Shown here one piece after another: positions 43,245 through 52,458 of a stretch of DNA of 64,000 nt. The position numbers were made by a program, and so were the translations under genes. The first letter of the stretch is position 1; the number at the start of each line of letters is the position of its first letter. The stretch is taken from NCBI RefSeq assembly GCF_002915175.1, contig NZ_NXEJ01000006.1:380626-444625 (forward strand), read 5' to 3'. Below the pieces are notes generated by a model. It was given only the letters and a program-made list of their open reading frames with translations. It was not told the DNA's origin and did no database searches. The DNA is from Agrobacterium rosae. Its GTDB lineage: Bacteria; Pseudomonadota; Alphaproteobacteria; Rhizobiales; Rhizobiaceae.

Positions 43245-44654
43245 ATGGCACGTCTTCGTCTTCTGTTCAGCTCGACGGCGGTGCGCCTTTCGGCGCTTTA
43301 CATCCTGCTTTTCGCGCTTTGTGCTGCTTTCCTCGTTTTCTATGTGACCGCGCTGTCCGAGGGACTGCTGAACCAGCAGACGCGTGACGCCGTGCAACAG
43401 GAAGTCAATGACGTCCAGCGCGTCTATAATCGCGGCGGCATCAACCCGCTGTTGCGAATGATGGAACGCCGCGCGCGGCAGCCAGGGGCGAGCCTTTATG
43501 TGATCGCCGGGCCGAATGGCGAAATATTGGCTGGCAACGTCGCTTCCGTGCAGCCCGGTGTGTTCGACAATGAGGGCTGGACCGAGTTTCCGTTTGGTTA
43601 CGAGCGCTATTCCGAAAGCGGCGATGCGGTGAAACATCTCGCCACCGCCAATATTTTCCGCCTCGATAATGGCCTGCGTATTCTGGTCGGTCGCGATCTG
43701 GGCGAGCCGACGAAGTTCCGGCTGCTGGTGCGCAATGCCCTGATGGTGGCGCTCGCCATTATGGGTGGTGGCGCTGTTCTCATCTGGTTTGCAATCGGTC
43801 GCAATGCGCTGAAGCGTCTCAACCGCATGTCCGATGCGACAAAGAAAATTATGGCGGGCGATCTTTCGCAGCGCTTGCCGCAGGGCCGTTCCGGCGATGA
43901 ATTTGACCGTCTCTCGGGTTCGCTCAACGCCATGCTGGGGCGTATCGAGAAGCTGAACGAGGGTCTGCGGCAGGTTTCTGACAACATCGCGCATGACCTC
44001 AAGACGCCGCTGACGCGGCTGCGTAACAAGGCGACTGAGGCGCTGGAAGACCGGGATGACGACAAGCGTCGTTCAGCACTGGAGGGCATCATTGCGGAAT
44101 CCGATCAACTGATCCGCACGTTCAACGCGCTTTTAATGATTTCCCGCGTTGAGGCGGGCTCCATCGCCGCCGAAATGAGCGATGTGGATGTATCCGCAAT
44201 TGCCGAAGATAGCGCCGAGCTTTACGAGCCTGTCGCCGATGAGGAAGGCTTGACGCTGACGGCGGATATTACGCCGGGGCTGATCGTGCAGGGTAACCGC
44301 GAACTGATCGGCCAGGCGTTGACCAATCTCATCGACAACGCCATCAAATACGCCAGTGGGCATGAGGGCAAGAAGGGGCTTGCCGTGCGGCTGGTGCGGC
44401 AGGAGGACGGCATCGTTCTGTCGGTGGCCGACAATGGTCCCGGTGTGCCAGCCAACAAACGCGACGAGGTGATCAAGCGTTTCGTGCGGCTGGACGAAAG
44501 CCGTTCCAAGCCCGGAACGGGTCTGGGGCTTTCTCTTGTCGAGGCGGTGATGGAGCTGCATGGCGGTTCGCTGCGGCTTTCTGATACCGATCCTGAGAAT
44601 GCCGCGGCACCTGGCCTGACTGTTTCGATGGTTTTTCCTGTGACTACACCTTAA
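43245..44654 (+). CDS. Sensor histidine kinase paired with the degP-linked regulator
   Basis: 469 residues: span 1 (ALYILLFALCAAFLVFYVTA), a ~130-residue periplasmic domain, span 2 (ALMVALAIMGGGAVLIWFAI), HAMP (RMSDATKKIMAGDLSQRLP), phospho-His in DNIAHDLKTPLTRLRNKA, and ATPase boxes LTNLIDNAIKYA, VADNGPGVP and GTGLGLSLVEAV. Starts nine bases after the regulator stop. Its position suggests envelope stress sensing, by inference. Confidence 0.88.
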   Translation: MARLRLLFSSTAVRLSALYILLFALCAAFLVFYVTALSEGLLNQQTRDAVQQEVNDVQRVYNRGGINPLLRMMERRARQPGASLYVIAGPNGEILAGNVASVQPGVFDNEGWTEFPFGYERYSESGDAVKHLATANIFRLDNGLRILVGRDLGEPTKFRLLVRNALMVALAIMGGGAVLIWFAIGRNALKRLNRMSDATKKIMAGDLSQRLPQGRSGDEFDRLSGSLNAMLGRIEKLNEGLRQVSDNIAHDLKTPLTRLRNKATEALEDRDDDKRRSALEGIIAESDQLIRTFNALLMISRVEAGSIAAEMSDVDVSAIAEDSAELYEPVADEEGLTLTADITPGLIVQGNRELIGQALTNLIDNAIKYASGHEGKKGLAVRLVRQEDGIVLSVADNGPGVPANKRDEVIKRFVRLDESRSKPGTGLGLSLVEAVMELHGGSLRLSDTDPENAAAPGLTVSMVFPVTTP

Positions 44655-44670
44655 GGTCCTCTCTGTTTTT

Positions 44671-44789
44671 CCCTCATCCCTGTGCTCGTCACAGGGATCC
44701 AGTCAGCCCAAGTCTTTGGGCTGAGGAGAGCCTTTTGACCGAGCAGACGCTCGGTCGCTGGATTCCTGTGACAGGCACAGGAATGAGGG
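44671..44789 (+). repeat. Palindromic repeat family D, copy 3
   Basis: ccctcatccctgtgctcgtc outer arm, agcccaagtctttgggct, ccgagcagacgctcgg, and cacaggaatgagggg. Ends 24 bases before the glnE start codon, so it occupies the glnE leader almost entirely. Confidence 0.9.
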
Positions 44790-44813
44790 GAGCCTGGGGT
44801 AGGGAGAGAGACA

Positions 44814-47795
44814 TTGAGACAAGCGGCAACCGTCGAAAGACGGCTGGAAGACGTGCAGCCGGGTGTTATTCGCGCCTATACGCAAACGGAGCTGAAATCC
44901 GTTCTTTCCACTCTGAAGGATATTGGCAAAGGCGAACCTGATGTGGCCGCGCTTCTGGCGAGTGACAGGCCGCTCAAGGATTTCGTGGCGCAGGCGTTGT
45001 CGCTCTCTCCCTATTTACGTGATGCGGCGGTGGCCGATGAGGGTCTGCTGACGCTGGCGATATCAGGTCCGCTGGATGCAACGCTGGCGCGTTTGGTCGA
45101 AGATGCGCGTCATTGCTGGCGGCCGGATGGTGACGGCGTTGCCCCGACGGAAGCTGAGGTGATGACGCGGCTGCGCATTGCCAAGCGAAGGCTCTCCTTC
45201 ATCTCCGCCATGGCCGATCTGGCGCGCATTTTCGTGGCGCGCGACACGACGCATTGGCTGAGCGATATGGCCGATGCCAGTCTGGCAGCAGCCATCGACC
45301 ATCTGCTTCTGGCCAACCATCAGAGCGGAAAACTGACGCTGAAAAATCCCGAGGTGCCGAGCGAGGGTTCCGGCTTGATCGTGCTTGGTATGGGCAAGCT
45401 GGGCGCGCAGGAACTGAATTATTCGTCCGATATCGATGCCGTGGTGTTCTTCGAGCCATCCTCCTGCATCATACCTGACCCGCTGGATGCACTGGAGATT
45501 TTCGGGCGCATGATGCGACGGCTGATCCGGATCATGCAGGAGCGCACCGCCGATGGGTATGTGTTTCGAACCGACCTGCGGCTGCGCCCGGACCCCGGAT
45601 CGACACCACTTGCCATACCCGTGGAGGCGGCGCTGACCTATTATGAGGGCCGGGGTCAGAACTGGGAGCGGGCGGCCTATATCAAGGCGCGGCCGGTGGC
45701 GGGGGATATCAAGGCGGGCGAAGGCTTCATGCGGGAGCTGACGCCGTTCGTGTTTCGCAAATATCTGGATTATGCGGCTATTGCCGATATCCACTCCATC
45801 AAGCGGCAAATTCACGCGCATAAGGGCCATGGTGCGATTGCGGTGAAGGGGCATAACGTCAAGCTCGGTCGGGGCGGTATTCGCGAGATCGAGTTCTTCG
45901 CGCAGACGCAGCAACTGATTGCTGGCGGGCGGATGGCTCCGCTGCGGGTGCGCTCCACGCAGGAGGCGCTGGCGGCGTTGACGGAGGCGAAGTGGATCGA
46001 CGCCGGGACACGCGACAAGCTGACGGATGCCTACTGGTTTCTACGCGAAGTGGAGCACCGCATTCAGATGGTGCGTGACGAGCAGACCCATATTCTGCCG
46101 GATACGGAAACAGAGTTAAGGCGCATCGCCTTCATGCTGGGCTTTGCCGATACCAAAAGCTTTTCTGAAAAGCTGGAAGGCGTGCTGCGGCTGGTGGAGC
46201 GCAAATATTCGGCGCTTTTCGAGCAGGAAACCAAGCTGTCAGGGGAAAGCGGCAATCTGGTTTTTACCGGACAGAGGGATGACCCTGATACGTTGAAGAC
46301 GCTGGCGAGGCTGGGTTTCGAACGGCCGGAATCCATGTCGGGCGTCATTCGCACCTGGCACAACGGGCGTTACCGCGCCACGCAATCCGTCGAGGCGCGG
46401 GAGCGTTTGACGGAACTGACACCGGAACTGTTGCAGGCCTTCGGCAAAAGCAAGCGGGCCGATGAAGCTTTGTTGCGGTTCGACAATTTTCTCTCCGGCC
46501 TACCTGCCGGAATTCAGCTTTTTTCCTTGCTTGGAAATAATCCGGCGCTGCTATCACTGCTGGTGACGATCATGTCATCCGCGCCGCGCTTGGCGGAAAT
46601 TATTGCCGCGCGCCCGCATGTGTTCGACGGCATGCTGGACCCGGCTTTGATGACGGACGTTCCAACGCGCGACTATCTCGGCCAGCGTATGCAGGGGTTT
46701 CTGGCGCCGGCGCGGCACTATGAAGACATTCTCGACAGGCTGCGCATCTTTGCTGCGGAACAGCGTTTCCTGATTGGGGTGCGGCTGTTGACTGGCGCGA
46801 TCCGCGGAGAGGTGGCGGGACGGGCCTTTACGTATCTTGCCGATCTGGTGATCGAGGCTGCGGTAAAGGCGGTGATGGCTGAAATGGAAGCTGCACATGG
46901 CAGATATCCTGGCGGTCGAGTGGCCGTCGTCGGCATGGGGAAGCTTGGCTCGTTCGAACTGACGGCGGGGTCCGATGTCGATCTGATTCTGCTCTATGAT
47001 TACGACGATGCGGCGTCCGAATCCGATGGGGCAAAGCCGCTGGATGCTGTCAGATATTTTAGCCGTATTACGCAAAGGCTGATCTCGGCTCTATCAGCGC
47101 CGACTGCCGAAGGCGTGCTCTACGAGGTGGACATGCGGCTGCGCCCTTCCGGCAACAAGGGGCCGGTGGCGACGCGTATTTCGACGTTCGAGAAATATCA
47201 GCGGGAGGAAGCCTGGACATGGGAGCATCTGGCGCTATCCCGCGCGCGGCTGATCTGCGGCGATGCCTCGCTGATTGAGGATGCCGAACGCATCATTGCA
47301 TCTGTCCTCTCGCAGAAGCGGGATGTGGCGAAGATCGCAGGTGACGTGGCGGAGATGCGCAAGCTGATCGGCGAGGAAAAGCCGCCTGCCAATGGCTGGG
47401 ATTTCAAGCTCATCCCCGGCGGTCTGGTCGATCTGGAGTTCATTGCGCAATATCTGACACTGATTCCGCCCGCAAAAGGTCTGCCACCACATGTGACGGG
47501 TGAAAGCACGGCTGATGTGTGGAAACGCGTAGCAGCAGGGGCAATCGAGCCGCAGACCTATGACGACTGCATGGCGGCACTGAACCTTTTCACGGAACTG
47601 TCCCAGATCATCCGTCTGTGCATCGAGGGCGATTTCTCACCCAAGGAGGCACCCGCCGGACTGATCGATCTCGTCTGCCGTGCGGGTGATTGCCCTGATA
47701 TTGGGACGCTCGAGGGTGAGGTGAAACGGCTGTCGAAAACTGTGCGGAAGGCGTTTTCTATCGTGGTCAAGGATGGCAGCGGAATAGTGAGGTGA
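44814..47795 (+). CDS. glnE: GlnE: glutamine synthetase adenylyltransferase/adenylyl-removing enzyme
   Basis: 993 residues, bifunctional. Two nucleotidyltransferase domains: the adenylyl-removing half with VLGMGKLGAQELNYSSDIDA and the adenylating half with VGMGKLGSFELTAGSDVDLI, each with the catalytic Asp-x-Asp. A central helical PII-binding region links them. Start is TTG after gggagagagac; no upstream ATG is in frame without crossing the repeat. Adjusts nitrogen assimilation by modifying GlnA. Followed after three bases by a small gene. Confidence 0.95.
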   Translation: MRQAATVERRLEDVQPGVIRAYTQTELKSVLSTLKDIGKGEPDVAALLASDRPLKDFVAQALSLSPYLRDAAVADEGLLTLAISGPLDATLARLVEDARHCWRPDGDGVAPTEAEVMTRLRIAKRRLSFISAMADLARIFVARDTTHWLSDMADASLAAAIDHLLLANHQSGKLTLKNPEVPSEGSGLIVLGMGKLGAQELNYSSDIDAVVFFEPSSCIIPDPLDALEIFGRMMRRLIRIMQERTADGYVFRTDLRLRPDPGSTPLAIPVEAALTYYEGRGQNWERAAYIKARPVAGDIKAGEGFMRELTPFVFRKYLDYAAIADIHSIKRQIHAHKGHGAIAVKGHNVKLGRGGIREIEFFAQTQQLIAGGRMAPLRVRSTQEALAALTEAKWIDAGTRDKLTDAYWFLREVEHRIQMVRDEQTHILPDTETELRRIAFMLGFADTKSFSEKLEGVLRLVERKYSALFEQETKLSGESGNLVFTGQRDDPDTLKTLARLGFERPESMSGVIRTWHNGRYRATQSVEARERLTELTPELLQAFGKSKRADEALLRFDNFLSGLPAGIQLFSLLGNNPALLSLLVTIMSSAPRLAEIIAARPHVFDGMLDPALMTDVPTRDYLGQRMQGFLAPARHYEDILDRLRIFAAEQRFLIGVRLLTGAIRGEVAGRAFTYLADLVIEAAVKAVMAEMEAAHGRYPGGRVAVVGMGKLGSFELTAGSDVDLILLYDYDDAASESDGAKPLDAVRYFSRITQRLISALSAPTAEGVLYEVDMRLRPSGNKGPVATRISTFEKYQREEAWTWEHLALSRARLICGDASLIEDAERIIASVLSQKRDVAKIAGDVAEMRKLIGEEKPPANGWDFKLIPGGLVDLEFIAQYLTLIPPAKGLPPHVTGESTADVWKRVAAGAIEPQTYDDCMAALNLFTELSQIIRLCIEGDFSPKEAPAGLIDLVCRAGDCPDIGTLEGEVKRLSKTVRKAFSIVVKDGSGIVR

Positions 47796-47798
47796 TAC

Positions 47799-48227
47799 AT
47801 GAAAACCGACTGGAATCTGGTCAGGGATATGCTCAATGCAGCAATCGATACGTGTGAGAGGATCGAGGCGGCGGGATATACGGAAAGCGACCGGGATGCT
47901 GACATAGACGTAAACGGACAAGCCGTCAGCGTTCAGGATTTTCTGGCAAGCGCCTGGACTGCATCGGAAAATCTTCGCTACAAGATTATCCGCAGCCGAC
48001 ACGAAAATGATGTCGATCTGGCCTATGTTCCAGAGACGGCTCGTATTCTGGTTGCAATGGCGCAGGCTGCCGCGGAGACAATCGGTGCTGGAGAAAAGGA
48101 ACCACCAGCGGCCGATGATATCCGCAAACTGGTTTCATGGTTTCATGACCACGCCGCCCCAGGCATCGAACGCGCCATTGAAATGAAACGAAGCCAAGCT
48201 TTAGGCACTACGGAGACAGGCAGATGA
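47799..48227 (+). CDS. Hypothetical protein in the glnE operon
   Basis: 142 residues, soluble, largely helical and acidic; no motif recognised. Starts three bases after the glnE stop and overlaps the next gene by ATGA, so it is probably cotranscribed. The middle (VQDFLASAWTASENLRYKII) and end (WFHDHAAPGIERAIEMKRSQ) might form a small helical bundle. Function unknown. Confidence 0.75.
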   Translation: MKTDWNLVRDMLNAAIDTCERIEAAGYTESDRDADIDVNGQAVSVQDFLASAWTASENLRYKIIRSRHENDVDLAYVPETARILVAMAQAAAETIGAGEKEPPAADDIRKLVSWFHDHAAPGIERAIEMKRSQALGTTETGR

Positions 48228-48622
48228 TTGGATACACCATGGTTGGCACGACGGATCTGGATCGCGCCGTGCGGTTTTATGATCCGGTGTTTACCGAGAT
48301 GGGCTTGAAGCAGTGCTACAAGGATGAGCAGGTTGCATTCTGGGGCGACAAGACGGATGTGAATGCGCCGCGGTTTGCCACGGGTTATCCCTTCGATGGT
48401 GGCAAGGCTGGCGTTGGAAATGGGACGATGACGGCGTTTCTGATCGCTGGTTCCGAAACGATTGACAGGCTGCATGGCCTCGCAATGGCGAATGGTGGAT
48501 CGGACGAGGGCGCGCCGGGGCTGCGTCCCGATTACGGCGAAGGGTTTTATGCGGCCTATGTGCGTGATCCCGATGGCAACAAAATCGCTTTTGTCTGCTA
48601 CGATGTCAGGAAGAGCAGCTAG
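48224..48622 (+). CDS. VOC-superfamily (glyoxalase/dioxygenase-like) protein
   Basis: 132 residues with the paired beta-alpha-beta-beta-beta repeats of the family: MIGYTMVGTTDLDRAVRFYD, GVGNGTMTAFLIAG, and GFYAAYVRDPDGNKIAFVCY. Likely metal-dependent or ligand-binding; the exact reaction cannot be told. ATG overlaps the previous stop. Confidence 0.85.
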   Translation: MIGYTMVGTTDLDRAVRFYDPVFTEMGLKQCYKDEQVAFWGDKTDVNAPRFATGYPFDGGKAGVGNGTMTAFLIAGSETIDRLHGLAMANGGSDEGAPGLRPDYGEGFYAAYVRDPDGNKIAFVCYDVRKSS

Positions 48623-48758
48623 CTGCCTTGAGCATCGAGCTCCAAACACCATCTGTGTTTCAGGTTTCGGCGTAACAGCGCGGATCAATCCATTACCGGC
48701 ATGGATTGATCCGTTTGCGTGCCGCGTCCGTAAACAGGATCAAACACAAGGGCATATT

Positions 48759-49877
48759 ATGTTTCATCTTATATTTGGCATTCCCTGGCTGGTTGTCGTT
48801 GCGCGATTTATCCAGCCGCTGCCATGGGTGTGGTCTGTAAAGATTGCTCTGGGTCTTATCCTTCTCGTCGCGTCGCAATATCACCTGATTAATCGTCTCT
48901 CTTCAGGCTCCGTGTTTTCGCCCGAGTTCCCGCGGCCGCTGATCATTGCCATCAATGTACTGATGGGAACGATCCTGTTGCTGGCGATGTTTCAGATCGC
49001 ACTGGATGTCGTGTCGATTATCATCACGCCGTTCAAGGGGCATTTTCCGGCTGTTCCGGTTGGCGTTCGTTATGCCATGGGCTTAGCTGCGTTCGGGCTT
49101 GCTGCGTTCGGCGTCAGCCAGGCGATCCGCGTTCCGCCGTTGAAGGATATCGAGATAACCATTCCGGGCCTGCCAGCCGCCTTTGAAGGCTATCAGATGG
49201 TGCAGTTGACTGACCTCCACATCAGTCGCCTGTTCGACAGTGGGTGGGCAAAGGAGGTCGTTGCACGAACGAATGCGCTGAATGCCGATCTCATCGTCAT
49301 CACGGGCGACCTGATCGATGGCAATATCGAAAGCCGTAAACAGGACATCGCACCGCTCGCTGATCTCAAGGCACGTGATGGCGTCTACACCATTCCGGGA
49401 AATCATGAGTATTTCTTCGGCTATGAAGAGTGGATGGCGTATTATCGCGGCCTGAACATGATGACGCTGGCCAACAACCATGCCGTCATCGAGCGCAATG
49501 GCGAAAGCCTCGTCATTGCTGGAGTGACGGATCTGTCATCATCCAGAACCGGCTTTCCGCCTCCCGATGTGGCAGAAGCGATAAAGGGCGCGCGTGAAGG
49601 TGCCCCCATCATTCTGCTCGACCATCAGCCCATGGAAGCGGCACGGAATGCTCAGTTGGGCGTGGCTGTTCAGCTATCGGGGCATACCCACGGCGGCATG
49701 GTTCTGGGGTTAGATCGTCTCGTTGCGCGCGCCAACAAAGGCTTCGTCTCAGGCTTCTACCAGGTGGGCGGCATGCAGCTTTACGTGAACAATGGAACGG
49801 CGCTGTGGCCCGGTTTCGCTTTGAGACTGGGTATCCCGTCCGAATTGACACGCATCACGCTTCGTCGCGGTTCTTAA
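48759..49877 (+). CDS. Membrane metallophosphoesterase (YkuE/calcineurin-like)
   Basis: 372 residues: about four N-terminal membrane spans (LIFGIPWLVVVARFIQPLPW, VKIALGLILLVASQYHLI, LIIAINVLMGTILLLAMFQI, MGLAAFGLAAFGVSQAI) and a C-terminal phosphoesterase with DLHISRLFD, TGDLIDGNIESR, PGNHEYFFG, LDHQP and SGHTHGGM, all metal ligands present. Similar enzymes remove lipid phosphate or other envelope phosphate. Start at ATG 48759; a longer frame runs back antisense of nothing useful. Monocistronic with a terminator. Confidence 0.88.
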   Translation: MFHLIFGIPWLVVVARFIQPLPWVWSVKIALGLILLVASQYHLINRLSSGSVFSPEFPRPLIIAINVLMGTILLLAMFQIALDVVSIIITPFKGHFPAVPVGVRYAMGLAAFGLAAFGVSQAIRVPPLKDIEITIPGLPAAFEGYQMVQLTDLHISRLFDSGWAKEVVARTNALNADLIVITGDLIDGNIESRKQDIAPLADLKARDGVYTIPGNHEYFFGYEEWMAYYRGLNMMTLANNHAVIERNGESLVIAGVTDLSSSRTGFPPPDVAEAIKGAREGAPIILLDHQPMEAARNAQLGVAVQLSGHTHGGMVLGLDRLVARANKGFVSGFYQVGGMQLYVNNGTALWPGFALRLGIPSELTRITLRRGS

Positions 49878-49885
49878 AAAAGCAA

Positions 49886-49921
49886 TGCCGCCGCTCTCTG
49901 GAAAAGAGGAGCGGCGGCATG
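49886..49921. terminator. Bidirectional terminator between convergent genes
   Basis: 12-bp perfect stem atgccgccgctc / gagcggcggcat, loop of 12. A run of A precedes it (ttaaaaaagca), giving a T tract for reverse transcripts. Lies between the phosphoesterase and pleC stops. Confidence 0.7.
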
Positions 49922-49934
49922 TTTGAAAGCATCA

Positions 49935-52274
49935 TTAAGCTGCGTATTTGGCGGCTTCGTCGTGGGGAATGAAGAGGGTAACGACGGTACCCTTGCCCAC
50001 GCAGGAGCGGATTTTCATCGTGCCGCCATGGAGTTTGACCAGAGAGCGGGAGATGGCAAGTCCCAGTCCGGAGCCGCCCTGGCTCTTGGCATATTGGCTT
50101 TGAACCTGTTCGAAGGGCTGGCCGATCTTATCGATGGCGGCAGAGGGAATGCCGATACCGGTATCTGCGATGGTCAGCATCAGACCCTTTTCGTGAACAT
50201 GTGTGCGAAGCTCCACGCGCCCGCCATTGCCGGTGAATTTGACCGCGTTGGACAAAAGGTTGAGCATAATCTGCTTCATCGCGCGCCGGTCGCCGGTCAT
50301 GTGCATATCTCTGCACACACGCTGCTGAATGGCGATATTCTTCTGGGCGGCCTGGATCGCGGTCAGGCGAAGCGTTTCCTCGACCAGCGGCACCAGATCG
50401 ACCTTTTCGCGGTTGATTCGCATGTGGCCGGCCTCGATCTTCGACATGTCGAGAATATCGTTGATGACGTTGAGTAGATGCTTGCCGCTATCGTGGATAT
50501 CGCGGGCATATTCGCTGTATTTCGGTGAGCCGACCGGACCAAACATTTCGGCCAGCAGGATTTCGGAGAAGCCGAGAATGGCGTTGAGCGGTGTGCGTAG
50601 CTCGTGGCTCATATTGGCGAGGAATTCGGATTTCGCCGTGTTGGCAGCCTCGGCACGCTCCTTTTCCGCCTGATAATTGGCATTGGCATCTGACAGTTCG
50701 GTCTTCTGTCGCTCCAGCTTGTGGCGCGACGCGGAGAGGTCGCCAATCGTTGCCATCAGGCGCTTTTCGGAATCGCGCAGGCGCTCTTCGTGGCGCTTGA
50801 GGAGAGTGATGTTGGTGCCGACGGACACGAGGCCTCCATCGCGGGTGCGGCGGTCATTGATCTGCAGCCAGCGGGCATCGGCAAGCTGGACTTCCGTGGT
50901 GCGCGACAGGCCAGATTGATCCGGGTCGGCCACGCGACGCTCGACAACGGGGCGGCAGGCGGCGGCGTTGACGACGGACCGTTCGGTACCAGCCACCAGC
51001 ACGCTGTCCGGCAGGCCGTAGGCCTGCTGGAAGTGGGCGTTGCACATAACCAATCGGTCGTTCTTGTCCCACAGCACGAAGGCTTCCGATGTACTTTCGA
51101 TGGCGTCTGCCAGACGCTGGTCCGCCTCGGCATAACGCTGGGCCAGGCGGTGCTGCTCGGTCACGTCCATGGCGATGCCGATGACGCGCGGACCGTTGGA
51201 GGTGCGGATGACCTGAGCGCGGGCGCGCAGCCAGACATAATGGCCGTGGGCGTGGCGCATGCGGAAGATCTGGTCGATCTGGCGAAGGTCGCCGCAGCCG
51301 ACGGAGCGGGCCAGTTCGTAGAGATTGCCCTCTTCGGAATGCATCATGCGGGCCGCGTCGCTGAACGATAGCGGTTCGGTCTTGGGAGGAAGGCCGAGAA
51401 TTTCGTAAAGCGAGGTAGACCAGAACATGCGGCGGGTGGAGAGGTCGAAATCCCAGAGGCCGCAGCGACCGCGAGACAGTGCCGTTTCGACGCGCAGATT
51501 GGACTCCACGAAAATTTCGTCAGCGGTGCGGGCGCGTTTTACCTGCATGTAATAGGCATAGAGAATGACGAGCAGGATCGCGGAAATACCGGTGAACAGC
51601 GTGACGTTCATGGCAACTTCGCTGCGCCAGAACGAACGGATCGGCTCCAGCGACCGTGCTGCGATGATCATGCCACCATCGGTGCCGAGCGGCAGCATCG
51701 TGGCATAATGCGGGGTACCTTCGATATCGGTTTCGATGGTGCCGGGCGCATCGGGAAAGCGGCGGATAATGGCGATCTCAGGCAGAAGGTTGGTCAGAGA
51801 CGTGCCGGGATAAATCGAAGCCTCGCGTCCGATGCCACCGAAAATTCGACCATCGGCACCAGCGACCAGCAGCAATGTTTCCTTATCGAAGCTGCCCGCG
51901 GGGAAGGCGGCGTTGAGCCGGGTTTCCACGGCCGTCCGGTCCTGTATCATAAACATGGCTTCGTTGCCGGTGAGAGCCGCTTTTGCCGCCAGAGCTGCGA
52001 GAGCGGTAGTCTGCCGCGCAGATTCCTCCATGCGACCTGATTCGGCCATGATCCCCAGCATACGCGAGGCGGCAACCACGATGAGAAAAGCGAGAATGAG
52101 CACGGGGATCAGCCGCTTGAGCAGCGATTCCAGATGAGGCAATTTGAGACCGTCTTTCGGGCCTGTGGTCAACGCCACAAGATTTCCCGAAAACCTCTCA
52201 CTCCATGCAGCAATATCACATATTTTGGCAAACGGGCGCTCATCGCCCGCGGTAGCCCGCCGCACGTTCGTCAT
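49935..52274 (-). CDS. pleC: PleC/PdhS-family cell-cycle sensor histidine kinase
   Basis: 779 residues. Span 1 (LIPVLILAFLIVVAASRMLG, about 53-72), a ~150-residue periplasmic sensor, span 2 (VTLFTGISAILLVILYAYYM), then two PAS-like domains and a coiled coil (SASRHKLERQKTELSDANAN). Phospho-His557 in FLANMSHELRTPLNAILGFS, the PleC/DivJ family H box, and ATPase boxes LLSNAVKFT, ADTGIGIP, GSGLGLAIS. PleC acts on DivK/PleD to set cell polarity and CtrA activity. Placing after glnE matches the rhizobial pleC locus. A CtrA-like box lies upstream. Confidence 0.8.
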   Translation of the reverse strand: MTNVRRATAGDERPFAKICDIAAWSERFSGNLVALTTGPKDGLKLPHLESLLKRLIPVLILAFLIVVAASRMLGIMAESGRMEESARQTTALAALAAKAALTGNEAMFMIQDRTAVETRLNAAFPAGSFDKETLLLVAGADGRIFGGIGREASIYPGTSLTNLLPEIAIIRRFPDAPGTIETDIEGTPHYATMLPLGTDGGMIIAARSLEPIRSFWRSEVAMNVTLFTGISAILLVILYAYYMQVKRARTADEIFVESNLRVETALSRGRCGLWDFDLSTRRMFWSTSLYEILGLPPKTEPLSFSDAARMMHSEEGNLYELARSVGCGDLRQIDQIFRMRHAHGHYVWLRARAQVIRTSNGPRVIGIAMDVTEQHRLAQRYAEADQRLADAIESTSEAFVLWDKNDRLVMCNAHFQQAYGLPDSVLVAGTERSVVNAAACRPVVERRVADPDQSGLSRTTEVQLADARWLQINDRRTRDGGLVSVGTNITLLKRHEERLRDSEKRLMATIGDLSASRHKLERQKTELSDANANYQAEKERAEAANTAKSEFLANMSHELRTPLNAILGFSEILLAEMFGPVGSPKYSEYARDIHDSGKHLLNVINDILDMSKIEAGHMRINREKVDLVPLVEETLRLTAIQAAQKNIAIQQRVCRDMHMTGDRRAMKQIMLNLLSNAVKFTGNGGRVELRTHVHEKGLMLTIADTGIGIPSAAIDKIGQPFEQVQSQYAKSQGGSGLGLAISRSLVKLHGGTMKIRSCVGKGTVVTLFIPHDEAAKYAA

Positions 52275-52369
52275 TGTCCCGCCTTGATTGTCCCTCGGTT
52301 AATTCGAAGCATAAGCCCGAATCTGACACCAGTGAATCAAAGCTGATTCGGCTTGTCCAGAGCTGATGG

Positions 52370-52384
52370 TTAAAAGAATTTTAA
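52370..52384. promoter_or_regulatory. CtrA-type binding box (TTAA-N7-TTAA) upstream of pleC
   Basis: Exact full-site consensus ttaaaagaattttaa, followed by c (ttaac), 96 bases upstream of the pleC start. The only genes nearby are pepN, which ends downstream of it, and pleC, so it should act on pleC. Assigned by consensus only. Confidence 0.6.
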
Positions 52385-52458
52385 CCCCTTGAACCGACTC
52401 CGTATTTTTTTGGGACAGATTTGGCGGCCCTCCTGAAAACCGCCAAACTAACGTAACG

